Assembly (NCBI RefSeq): GCF_001458315.1
Contig: NZ_CYRX01000011.1
Location: forward strand, 248,001-312,000
DNA from: Thalassobacter stenotrophicus
Lineage (GTDB): Bacteria > Pseudomonadota > Alphaproteobacteria > Rhodobacterales > Rhodobacteraceae
Direction of reading: 5' to 3'
Length of the DNA: 64,000 bases
A program made the position numbers and the translations under genes. The notes under the pieces are model-generated. The model was given only the letters and a program-made list of their open reading frames with translations. It did not search any database and was not told the origin of the DNA. This document shows, piece by piece, positions 40,361 through 48,162 of this stretch; within the stretch, counting starts at the first letter, position 1, and each line of letters begins with the position of its first letter.

Positions 40361-41623
40361 ATGACAGTCTCGACCAAGATGTTCGCGGATCAGATGTTGA
40401 ACCGCTTTTCCCAGCTGAACGAAGAGATCCAGTTGCGCCAAACGCAGGTCTCAACGGGCAAGGAAATTACCCAAGCCTCGGACAAGCCGATTGAAGCTGT
40501 GAAGTTATCCGCAATGGAAGAGCGGGTGACGCAATTGTCTGGCTTTCAGCGCAACGTCGCCACCGCGCAGGAGCGGCTAACCATGGCGGATACGACGCTG
40601 GAAAACGTCGACAACATTATGACCCAAATGCGCGAGCGGGTGATTGCCGCCAATAACGACACATTCTCCGAACCCGATTTGGATGCCATTCGTGTCGAAG
40701 TCAGCGAATTGCGCGATGCGTTGGTTGGACTTGCGAATACGCGCACACCGGATGGTCAGGCGTTGTTTGGCGGGTATAACACCGATCTGCAGCCCTTCCG
40801 AGAAGGGCCGGACGGCCACGTTAACTATCTTGGTGATGGCGGGCAGCATACGTTGGCGGCGTCAGAAAGCATGCGATTGCCAACCTCAGTGAACGGTGGC
40901 GAAGTGTTTATGCAAATCTCGACCGACGCAGGATCACAAAGCCTGTTCGATATTGTCGATAGTTTCATCGCGGCATTGTCCACTGCGGCGACCCATGAGG
41001 ACACTTTGGTCGCCACTGAGAGGGAGGGCATGTTTCTGCGCATCAACGCAGATCGCACACCGCGCGACCTTTCGTTTGTTTTGTCCGGGCCAGAGGGAAG
41101 CGCCTCCATCACAGTCCCAGATGTCGTGGATGGATCACATTCGGGCGTCGCAGATGCCATCAATGCGCGTACTTTTGAAACCGGCATCACGGGAAGCGTT
41201 AACGAGGGCCGACTGAAGTTAACGTCCACCACTGGGGAAATCTCACTCTCAGATCTTGCGGTAGAAGGTGTTGATCTTGCGGCCAAAGAACCAGCCTTCA
41301 CCATCACAACCGGAGGGGACCCCGTAGTAACGATGGTGCCCAAAGCCCAGACACTGTCCGCGCAACTGTCCAAAATTGTAGACGCAGGCCAAGACATCGC
41401 CATATCCCGCACGACTGTCGGCGCCCGATTGCAGCGCGCCGAAGTCCAAGAGGAGGTTTTGGCGTCCCGGTCCGTGACGCTTGAATCTCAGGTCAACGAA
41501 ATGTCCGCAGCTGATTTGGAGAAAGTCATAACCGAACTGCAATCGCTCTTGATGACGCAAAACGCGGCCCGTCAGGCCTATTCCCAAATCGGACAAACGA
41601 CATTGTTCGACTATTTGAAGTGA
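40361..41623 (+). CDS. flgL: Hook-filament junction protein FlgL, enlarged (420 aa)
   Basis: 420 residues against the usual 300-320. The N-terminal part (MLNRFSQLNEEIQLRQTQVS, then GKEITQASDKPIEAV) and the C-terminal SQIGQTTLFDYLK are typical. The extra residues, about 220-325, hold one IN-like unit: ITVPDVVDGSHSGVADAINA, RTFETGITGSVNEG, LKLTSTTGEISLSDL. The same design is in FlgK and flagellin. It follows flgK by eight bases. Confidence 0.93.
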   Translation: MTVSTKMFADQMLNRFSQLNEEIQLRQTQVSTGKEITQASDKPIEAVKLSAMEERVTQLSGFQRNVATAQERLTMADTTLENVDNIMTQMRERVIAANNDTFSEPDLDAIRVEVSELRDALVGLANTRTPDGQALFGGYNTDLQPFREGPDGHVNYLGDGGQHTLAASESMRLPTSVNGGEVFMQISTDAGSQSLFDIVDSFIAALSTAATHEDTLVATEREGMFLRINADRTPRDLSFVLSGPEGSASITVPDVVDGSHSGVADAINARTFETGITGSVNEGRLKLTSTTGEISLSDLAVEGVDLAAKEPAFTITTGGDPVVTMVPKAQTLSAQLSKIVDAGQDIAISRTTVGARLQRAEVQEEVLASRSVTLESQVNEMSAADLEKVITELQSLLMTQNAARQAYSQIGQTTLFDYLK

Positions 41624-41644
41624 ATAAGCAGCCAATCCACGTTT

Positions 41645-41660
41645 TGGCATGACATCTGCA
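41645..41660 (+). promoter_or_regulatory. Sigma-54 promoter of the second hook/rod-like gene
   Basis: TGGCATGACATCTGCA, GG-N10-GC, 34 bases before the ATG at 41695. Confidence 0.75.
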
Positions 41661-41694
41661 ATATCATCTCGATCGAAATGAGAGGAATTTGCAG

Positions 41695-42498
41695 ATGTTC
41701 GGGACAATCTTATCAGGCATGTCCACGTCGATGTTTGAAATCTCCGTTGTGTCCAACAACGTGGCCAACGCAGGCACGACCGCATTTCGCAAAAGCAACG
41801 CCAGCTTTGCAGACCTCTACAGCGGGGCCTCACCCGAAACAGTGACGCGAACCTCTACCGGCGTTGGTAGCCTTATTGAGCAAACCCGCCAAAGCGCAAA
41901 GCAAGGTAGCCTCATGGAGCGCGAGGGCGTTCTGAATATGGCGATTGCTGGCAACGGCATGTTCATTACAAACACGGCCAACCCCGATGGAACGCCTTCG
42001 GACACGCTGACCTTTACGCGCGACGGCGAATTTTCACTCGATCGAAATGGCATTTTGAGGTCATCCACGAACGACCTCGTTTTTGGATATGACGGGGTTG
42101 GCGGCACGAACCTTAGCCAGATGGTGGTACCCTTCCAAAACGAAGCCGGCGTGCAGCTAACGGCATTAGACATTGATCCCGATGGCAGAATGTTAGCCAC
42201 CTACGGTCCCGACGATCCGGTGCTCATTGGGCAGCTGGCGATTGCTGTGTTTCCCAACTCCACATCTATGCGTCAGCTTGGGATGAATAAATTTCAGGAA
42301 AGCCAAGACTCTGGTCAACTCGTTTTGGGTGTTTCAGGCCAAGAAGGATTTGGCAGCATCCAAACAGGCCTACTTGAAGCCTCCAACGTCGACCTAACGA
42401 CTGAATTAACCAGTATGATCCGCGCGCAGCAACAATTCTCTGGTTCATCCCGTATTTTGCAAGCCTACACCGACATGATCGAAAAACTGACCCGCTAG
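41695..42498 (+). CDS. Second hook/rod-type axial protein (FlgE/FlgF/FlgG family)
   Basis: 267 residues. It has the axial-protein N-terminus (MFGTILSGMSTSMFEISVVS, NNVANAGTTAFRKSNASFAD), the VLNMAIAGNGMFIT block, and the C-terminal EGFGSIQTGLLEASNVDLTT. Length is like FlgF/FlgG, but the TTAFRKSNASFADLY block is more hook-like. FlgE, FlgF and FlgG are all already present upstream, so this is an extra member. ATG 41695 has AGGA eight bases upstream. It has its own sigma-54 promoter and leads a two-gene unit with an M15 peptidase. Possible roles: hook-rod adaptor, early hook, or specialised rod segment. Confidence 0.85.
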   Translation: MFGTILSGMSTSMFEISVVSNNVANAGTTAFRKSNASFADLYSGASPETVTRTSTGVGSLIEQTRQSAKQGSLMEREGVLNMAIAGNGMFITNTANPDGTPSDTLTFTRDGEFSLDRNGILRSSTNDLVFGYDGVGGTNLSQMVVPFQNEAGVQLTALDIDPDGRMLATYGPDDPVLIGQLAIAVFPNSTSMRQLGMNKFQESQDSGQLVLGVSGQEGFGSIQTGLLEASNVDLTTELTSMIRAQQQFSGSSRILQAYTDMIEKLTR

Positions 42499-42540
42499 GT
42501 TCGGCAGAATTTTACAATCTCTTTTGGAAGGGGACAGGCC

Positions 42541-43206
42541 ATGACACAGCGAAGCGTTCTGACACGTAGGGCGGTGTTTGCAGGCGCTTTGTCAATTCCT
42601 GGAACCGGTATAGCCGCCCCATTATTGGATTTGACCAATGGTGGTGGGCTTTTTTCCAAGCCATCAGGTCAAAGCGGTGCTCTTGATTTGTTTGGGGAGC
42701 CATCTTCAGCGAGCCGTGATTCCAATAGAAGCCAAGCTAAATTTCGGGCATCGCATCCGTTTCAGATAGCCCTACACAACCCAAACACTCATGAATCTCT
42801 AACGGTATCGCTACGTGCGAACGCCGGCTTAAACGTTACCCAAACCAGCCAGATTCACAGATTTTTGCGCGATTGGCGGCGCAATGAAATCAAAGAAATT
42901 GATAATAACATACTGAAAACGTTCCTTGAAATATGTGACCACTTCGGACGCGACGACAGTCCGGTTAGAGTTCAAGTAACATCCGGCTATCGGTCCAAAG
43001 CGACAAATGATCACCTCCGCAGGTCTAGTCAAAACGTCGCTCGAAATTCGCTGCATGTGCAAGCGCGGGCAATTGATTTTTCACTGCCAGACGTCCCGAT
43101 ATCCGCACTGGCCCGCACAGCGCGCCGGATATGTCCTGGCGGCGTGGGTCGATATCCAAGCTTTATTCATATCGATAGCGGTCCTCTACGCCGATGGTCG
43201 GCTTAG
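42541..43206 (+). CDS. M15A/YcbK-like (DUF882) peptidoglycan peptidase
   Basis: 221 residues. The N-terminus has a twin-arginine-like signal (LTRRAVFAGALSIPGTGIAA). The C-terminal domain has VTSGYRSKATNDHLR, then NSLHVQARAIDF with His and Asp near 171 and 178, and FIHIDSGP near 208-212. These are the zinc ligands of the M15A family (MepK/YcbK type), which cuts peptide crosslinks in murein. It follows the second hook-like gene by 42 bases. Since FlgJ here lacks a muramidase, a wall-opening role for the rod is plausible but unproven. Confidence 0.8.
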   Translation: MTQRSVLTRRAVFAGALSIPGTGIAAPLLDLTNGGGLFSKPSGQSGALDLFGEPSSASRDSNRSQAKFRASHPFQIALHNPNTHESLTVSLRANAGLNVTQTSQIHRFLRDWRRNEIKEIDNNILKTFLEICDHFGRDDSPVRVQVTSGYRSKATNDHLRRSSQNVARNSLHVQARAIDFSLPDVPISALARTARRICPGGVGRYPSFIHIDSGPLRRWSA

Positions 43207-43251
43207 GGCTGTGGCACATCAAGATACATATTTCCTCCACCTAATGATGTT

Positions 43252-43267
43252 TGGCCTGATTCATGCA
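43252..43267 (+). promoter_or_regulatory. Sigma-54 promoter of flhG-fliA
   Basis: TGGCCTGATTCATGCA keeps GG-N10-GC. It lies 27 bases before the flhG ATG at 43294 and supports that start over an earlier GTG. Confidence 0.65.
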
Positions 43268-43293
43268 TTCCCGTGTCGGCACCGGAGATTGAA

Positions 43294-44079
43294 ATGACGA
43301 CAGTAATAACAATTGCAAGCGGCAAAGGCGGAGTTGGGAAATCGTCCCTCGCCATCAATTACGCGCTCAGACTGCAAGCCATCGCTGGAAATACGTTGCT
43401 CGTCGATGCAGACTTGCTGGCCGCCAATGTTCACATTCTTTTGGGCCATAAACCGAAAAAGGATCTGATTAGCGTTCTGGACGGTGAATGCAGAATAACC
43501 GATGCGATCCAAGATACTACGGGCGCGCTTTCTGTTTTACCGGGGCGCACTGGTGCAAGTGTTAAAGTCGAAAAAGACGGTGATCCGCTACGAGATCTTA
43601 TCCCACAACTTCGCGACACTATGGATGGGACTAAGTTTGTGGTCGTTGATGCCCCAGCTGGTTCGGGTCGTTCTGTACTCAACTCTATGGCCAATTCTGA
43701 CCATGTTGTGATTGTTCTACTTGGACAAGCCACGAGTTTTGTAGATGCCTATGCGCTGATCAAGAATGCATATCTTGAGTATCGCATCACACAATTTAAT
43801 GTCGTGGTGAATATTGCCGACAGTAAATCTCAGGCACAGTTAGTCTTTGATAATTTCGCGCGCACAGTTGCCAATTTTCTACCAGTTTCTCTATCCTATA
43901 GTGGTCATGTCACACAGCGTGACGCGATCGCTCAGTCCGCCATACGCTGTAAGCCTATTGTGCAATTACCTGGTGAGCAGCGACAAATCGCAGATTTTGA
44001 CACCATGCTCAAAAATATTCTAGCCTCTCCACGAAATAGTGCCAAAGCGGCCGATACTACGGTTAACAGCGTTAGCTGA
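43294..44079 (+). CDS. flhG: FlhG (FleN) MinD-type ATPase lacking the N-terminal activation helix
   Basis: 261 residues. The deviant Walker A is SGKGGVGKSS near residue 11; VVVDAPAGSGRS near 116 is the Walker B/switch region. FlhG counts polar flagella by acting on FlhF and, in gammaproteobacteria, on FleQ. There it starts with a DQAxxLR helix that stimulates the FlhF GTPase; here the protein begins directly with the first strand (TTVITIAS), so that helix is missing. ATG 43294 has GGAG at seven bases. fliA follows after 11 bases. Confidence 0.88.
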   Translation: MTTVITIASGKGGVGKSSLAINYALRLQAIAGNTLLVDADLLAANVHILLGHKPKKDLISVLDGECRITDAIQDTTGALSVLPGRTGASVKVEKDGDPLRDLIPQLRDTMDGTKFVVVDAPAGSGRSVLNSMANSDHVVIVLLGQATSFVDAYALIKNAYLEYRITQFNVVVNIADSKSQAQLVFDNFARTVANFLPVSLSYSGHVTQRDAIAQSAIRCKPIVQLPGEQRQIADFDTMLKNILASPRNSAKAADTTVNSVS

Positions 44080-44090
44080 ACACCATCCAT

Positions 44091-44810
44091 ATGAATGGCT
44101 ATACCTCTTCTCAGACCAACATAGAACAAATCGTGCGTGAGCATGAGGTATTGGTTCGCCGTATAGCCCATCGCGTACATTCCCGTATGCGCTCAATCAT
44201 TGAGTTCGACGATCTTTTGCAAATCGGACTAATTGGCCTGATTGAAGCGGCACAAAGGTACACTAGACAGGAGGGTGTATCATTTGAGAACTACGCGGTA
44301 ATCCGCATACGCGGCGCGATGAACGACTTTCTTCGCAAAAATTCGGTTCTGAGCCGTAAATCAATGAAGATTAATAGAGCAGTAAACGCGGCACGTGATC
44401 GGCTAGAGCAAGAGCTTGGACGTACACCCGAAAAATCTGAACTGGCGAGCGCCGTAGCAATGTCGCTTAACGAGTTCAACGAATGGGAACAAATTCTCAA
44501 CGCGAGTTACCAAAACTCTATTGAGGAGGAATATGACGAACACTCGATGTGGTTTGCCAGCCAAGATGCTCCGATTGAGCAGATGTTGGATGGGTCACGC
44601 CTCAAGCTAGCTTTGCTTGATGCGCTAAAACAACTACCAGACCGCGAAGCAATGGTTTTACAGCTCTACTACGTTGAAGAGCTCAACATTTACGAGATTG
44701 CCGCGGTGCTAGATGTGTCGCCCGGGCGCATTTCTCAAATCAAGTCTGCCGCATTCAAGAGAATGCAGCCCATGCTGCATGAGTATTTCGAAGGGGTAAC
44801 TCCCGAATGA
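44091..44810 (+). CDS. fliA: Flagellar sigma factor FliA (sigma-28)
   Basis: 239 residues. Region 2 includes FDDLLQIGLIGLIEAAQRY and IRGAMNDFLRKNSVLSRKS. Region 3 includes LEQELGRTPEKSELASAV. Region 4 includes LPDREAMVLQLYYVEELNIYEIA and RISQIKSAAFKRM. It directs transcription from the fliC, fliD and fliS promoters seen in this window and is held by FlgM. It is co-transcribed with flhG from a sigma-54 promoter, so it is itself under the FleQ/RpoN level. Confidence 0.95.
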   Translation: MNGYTSSQTNIEQIVREHEVLVRRIAHRVHSRMRSIIEFDDLLQIGLIGLIEAAQRYTRQEGVSFENYAVIRIRGAMNDFLRKNSVLSRKSMKINRAVNAARDRLEQELGRTPEKSELASAVAMSLNEFNEWEQILNASYQNSIEEEYDEHSMWFASQDAPIEQMLDGSRLKLALLDALKQLPDREAMVLQLYYVEELNIYEIAAVLDVSPGRISQIKSAAFKRMQPMLHEYFEGVTPE

Positions 44811-44831
44811 ATACGGCTTTCATTTACCCGA

Positions 44832-45248
44832 ATGAAAAGGACACGCGTCGTGGAACACATTGATATCGTGCATGTGACCGTTCAATCGGCTGAGATTACC
44901 TTGATAGGACATGACACTGATCCGCATCTGGTTGTGAATGGGACGCTTAAGAACGTTGCGCGTGGGCATGTCGTTCTGACGCTTCAGCCGGCACAGTGCA
45001 GAGCTGTTGGTATCATCGGGACGCTTGAGATCGAAGAAAATCGGCCCGTGATGCAAGCGAGCGTCACTGTTGGGCGCAGCCAGTTTGACACACTTATTTC
45101 CCTACTAAGCGGCACGCCACCGAGACCAGCGTCCGTTCTATTGGCGTTAAGGGAACGACTAATATTGACAGAAGACGGTTATTTACAACCGGATACACTT
45201 CGCCATTGCTCAATTGTGGATATATCGTGGAGTATTCCTGTTCAATAG
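44832..45248 (+). CDS. Hypothetical protein downstream of fliA
   Basis: 138 residues, mostly beta-strand in character (VEHIDIVHVTVQSAEITLIG, then HVVLTLQPAQCRAVGIIGTL), with no signal peptide or membrane segment. I do not recognise a family. It starts 21 bases after fliA and is convergent with the fleQ-like gene, so it is probably the last gene of the flhG-fliA operon. GTG 44850 is an alternative start. A role in flagellar control is possible from position only. Confidence 0.55.
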   Translation: MKRTRVVEHIDIVHVTVQSAEITLIGHDTDPHLVVNGTLKNVARGHVVLTLQPAQCRAVGIIGTLEIEENRPVMQASVTVGRSQFDTLISLLSGTPPRPASVLLALRERLILTEDGYLQPDTLRHCSIVDISWSIPVQ

Positions 45249-45255
45249 TGCTCAC

Positions 45256-46383
45256 TTAGTCATCTACAGACGCATCACAGCCAATACCATATTTCCGCAT
45301 TTTAGCAGTGAGCGTCGTCCGCTTTAGATCTAAATGTTGTGCGGCGCGTGATACATTATTGTCGGCCAAATCCAACGCAATTTCGATTGTATCCTTTTCT
45401 TGCGACGCAAGATGGTCCTTGACGGAAAAGACAGCCTTATTTTCAAGGAACGCACGGATCGCGTCGCGTGAAACTGATAGCCCATCAGTGGCCTCTGACA
45501 TCAAATCGCAGGAAGAGACTTGTTCTGATCGGGGCAGAACTTGAATTGCATTCCAGATTTGCTCCTGCTCGTCGACCAGCTTGATCTCACCGAACAACAA
45601 CCTCCGAACCCATGCATTATCGATCGGCTCACCACGTGACAAGACGGCCGCGCGTTGAAAGAAGTTCTTAAGTTCTCTTACGTTCCCCGGCCAATCATAG
45701 CGCATCAACTCATCCAGACCCGCCTGTGTCATCTCTGGCGCAATCAACCCAGTACCATCGTTTTCCATCTGCTCCGCCATCTTGCTGAGCAGCTCGGGGA
45801 TATCGGACAAACGGTCCTTGAGGGGAGGCACTCGAATCTCAATGACAGACAAACGAAACATCAAATCTCCGCGGAAAAGGCCACGGGCAGTCTTTGCCTT
45901 TAGATCCTGATGCGTCGCACAAACAAGGCGAAAGTCCACCGCCGTTTCTTTGTTGGATCCGATGCGTGAGATCGCTCGCGTTTCGAGAACACGAAGTAGT
46001 TTTGTCTGCAAATCCAGTGGCATATCGCCAATTTCATCAAGAAAAAGTGTGCCTCCATCGGCTTCCTCGAAGCGTCCAACCCTGCGGCTTGCCGCACCCG
46101 TGAACGCACCTTTCTCATGACCGAATAATTCAGCTTCCAAAAGATCGCGGGGAATGGCAGCGCAATTTACACTCACCAGAGCGCCATTTCGCTTTGACTT
46201 TGCGTGCACTGTCTGCGCGACAAGCTCTTTTCCGGCGCCGGTTGGACCACTCGTCAAAATATTGACATTATAGGGTGCCGCATTCTGAATATCAGCCAAC
46301 ATACCAGCAATTGCGGGGGACCGCCCCACGATCAAATTGTCTTGGTAACGCCCATTAATTGACGGAGACATTTTTTTATCCAT
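45256..46383 (-). CDS. fleQ: FleQ-like sigma-54 activator without receiver domain
   Basis: 375 residues. The AAA+ domain starts near the N-terminus: Walker A GPTGAGKE (46-53), the sigma-54-contacting loop GAFTGA (92-97), Walker [10 protein letters not shown] (111-119), and [13 protein letters not shown] Fis-type HTH ends the protein ([20 protein letters not shown]). The FleQ N-terminal REC-like domain is absent, as in R. sphaeroides FleQ as I recall. It should bind enhancer DNA and, with RpoN and FleT, activate the nine sigma-54 promoters. It is divergent from fleT. No sigma-54 promoter precedes it, so it may be at the top of the cascade. Confidence 0.85.
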   Translation of the reverse strand: MDKKMSPSINGRYQDNLIVGRSPAIAGMLADIQNAAPYNVNILTSGPTGAGKELVAQTVHAKSKRNGALVSVNCAAIPRDLLEAELFGHEKGAFTGAASRRVGRFEEADGGTLFLDEIGDMPLDLQTKLLRVLETRAISRIGSNKETAVDFRLVCATHQDLKAKTARGLFRGDLMFRLSVIEIRVPPLKDRLSDIPELLSKMAEQMENDGTGLIAPEMTQAGLDELMRYDWPGNVRELKNFFQRAAVLSRGEPIDNAWVRRLLFGEIKLVDEQEQIWNAIQVLPRSEQVSSCDLMSEATDGLSVSRDAIRAFLENKAVFSVKDHLASQEKDTIEIALDLADNNVSRAAQHLDLKRTTLTAKMRKYGIGCDASVDD

Positions 46384-46563
46384 TTTTAAATACCATTAAT
46401 TGTCAACAATATTGCCAATGGCACTTAACAATGCAATCTCGACAAAAGTATCAAACGGATACAAATGCAATCGAAAGAGATAGGGTGAACAAAAGACACG
46501 CATCCCGCATCTTTTTCCACCCACACGTAAAATTTACGAAAAAATATTTCTGCTACCGACTCT

Positions 46564-46579
46564 TGGCATCAGACTTGCC
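46564..46579 (+). promoter_or_regulatory. Sigma-54 promoter of fleT-fliEFGHIJ
   Basis: TGGCATCAGACTTGCC, GG-N10-GC, 28 bases before the fleT ATG, followed by an AAGGAGG ribosome site. Confidence 0.8.
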
Positions 46580-46607
46580 TTGTAGACCTCAATAAGGAGG
46601 CCTGAGC

Positions 46608-47774
46608 ATGCCACGCGCTATAATCGATGCAGCACAATTTGCCCTAGCTGGCAAAATTTTGCAATTACTGCAGGAGCATTCCGTTGAGGCAATTGAATAT
46701 GCAGATTTTGATACATCACAAAAGCGCACGGGCACAGATTTCTTAGTTCTATCGCAGGATCGCGCAGAAACACTGGCTAAAGATGGTGGTCTGATTGAGG
46801 CGGCAAAAGCCATTGGCGCACGGTCGGTTTTGGTCATCAATGAAAATGCGACCGAGTATTCCATTACTACTGAATTGGGTGGAAAAATCGCAATCGTTGC
46901 TTTGGGCAATCAGATAACCGATGAATACGCCGCCCTCTTTATAGTTGCGTTGCTACACGGCACCGGCCGAGCAATCGTGCGAAATTCAAACGTTGTACGA
47001 CTATTCGATATGGCTGCGCGGGTAGCCCAGGCAGACGTCAGTGTTTTTATCAACGGCCCTACCGGCAGCGGCAAAGAAGTGATGGCAAAGTACATCCACG
47101 CCCGCTCCACCCGAAGTGCTGGCGAATTTGTGGCGATTAACTGCGCTGCAATCCCCGAAAACATGCTGGAAGCCATGTTGTTTGGGCATACCAAAGGCGC
47201 GTTCACTGGCGCTGCCGCCGCAAATGTTGGGCTGATCCGCGCGGCAGATGGGGGCACGCTTCTGCTGGATGAAATCTCGGAAATGTCGATGACGCTTCAG
47301 GCCAAGTTACTCCGCGCCATTCAAGAGATGGCCGTGACCCCGCTTGGCGGCAACCGTCAAATTGATGTCGACATCCGCGTCCTCGCCACGTCCAACCGCA
47401 ATATGCAGCAAGAATGTAGTGCGGGGCGTTTCCGTGAAGACCTCTTTTATCGGCTCAACGTTTTTCCCGTGGCAACGATGCCATTGTCCGAACGGCCAGA
47501 CGATATACTGCCAATCGCGCAAGAGTTTTTGGTCCGTCACGTACGCGATGTTACCGATGTAGCCTATCTGGCACCCTGCGCGATCCGCGCCCTAGAGGCC
47601 TACGACTGGCCCGGCAACATCCGCGAGTTGGAAAATGTCATGCAACGGGCTTTGGTTCTGAAATCAGGTCCTTGCATCACCGAAGACGCCATTATGATCG
47701 ACCAGTTTTCGACCCAATTTTCCTATCCACAGGCAGCGATGGGGCAGGCCGTAGCCGCGCCCCACAAGACATAG
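46608..47774 (+). CDS. fleT: FleT-like sigma-54 activator without DNA-binding domain
   Basis: 388 residues. The first 125 form a REC-like or FleQ-type N-terminal domain without the usual acidic phosphorylation site. The AAA+ domain has Walker A GPTGSGKE (150-157), GAFTGA (197-202), GTLLLDE (216-222) and DWPGNIRELENV. The protein stops soon after with no HTH. In R. sphaeroides FleT likewise lacks an HTH and works in a mixed complex with FleQ. Being led by a sigma-54 promoter and followed by fliE, it matches the fleT-fliEFGHIJ operon of that species. Confidence 0.87.
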   Translation: MPRAIIDAAQFALAGKILQLLQEHSVEAIEYADFDTSQKRTGTDFLVLSQDRAETLAKDGGLIEAAKAIGARSVLVINENATEYSITTELGGKIAIVALGNQITDEYAALFIVALLHGTGRAIVRNSNVVRLFDMAARVAQADVSVFINGPTGSGKEVMAKYIHARSTRSAGEFVAINCAAIPENMLEAMLFGHTKGAFTGAAAANVGLIRAADGGTLLLDEISEMSMTLQAKLLRAIQEMAVTPLGGNRQIDVDIRVLATSNRNMQQECSAGRFREDLFYRLNVFPVATMPLSERPDDILPIAQEFLVRHVRDVTDVAYLAPCAIRALEAYDWPGNIRELENVMQRALVLKSGPCITEDAIMIDQFSTQFSYPQAAMGQAVAAPHKT

Positions 47775-47783
47775 GAGGTAAAC

Positions 47784-48122
47784 ATGACAAGTGTTCCAGC
47801 AGTCGGAGCCACGACTTCGATCACCGCCACAGATGCTCTGAACCGCGCCAAAGAAATGACACAGCGCGCGGCCGGCAACGGCATCGAAATGCGCCCAGAC
47901 GGCCCGAGCTTTGGCGAACGGCTCAAGGACTCGCTCGACAATGTCGCCGAAGCCCAAGGTGACGCCGCAAAACTGGTCCGCGATTTTGAGATGGGCACAG
48001 AAACGGACCTGACCAAAGTTATGGTGGCACAGCAGGTGTCATCGCTCGGATTTCAGCTGACCCTGAATGTCCGCAACAAAGCGCTCAGCGCATACAAAGA
48101 CATAATGAACATGCCTGTTTAG
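47784..48122 (+). CDS. fliE: MS-ring/rod adaptor FliE
   Basis: 112 residues. Conserved region: SFGERLKDSLDNVAEAQGDAA, then TDLTKVMVAQQVSSLGFQLT, and LSAYKDIMNMPV at the end. FliE joins the MS ring to the rod and is exported early. It follows fleT by nine bases with GGAGG upstream. Confidence 0.93.
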   Translation: MTSVPAVGATTSITATDALNRAKEMTQRAAGNGIEMRPDGPSFGERLKDSLDNVAEAQGDAAKLVRDFEMGTETDLTKVMVAQQVSSLGFQLTLNVRNKALSAYKDIMNMPV

Positions 48123-48162
48123 GGCAGACCACGAGTAGAACAGAATTGAGGACAACAGGCAC

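Noticed and set aside
43273-43293. GTG start for flhG seven codons earlier
   Set aside because: It lies before the expected sigma-54 transcription start and the ATG at 43294 has a good ribosome site; the extension would not supply a DQAxxLR helix either.
46402-46417. Sigma-54-like site upstream of fleQ (minus strand TGGCAATATTGTTGAC)
   Set aside because: The -12 position reads GA, not GC; the invariant GG-N10-GC is broken. The same stretch contains TTGACA, but a matching -10 would fall on the start codon.
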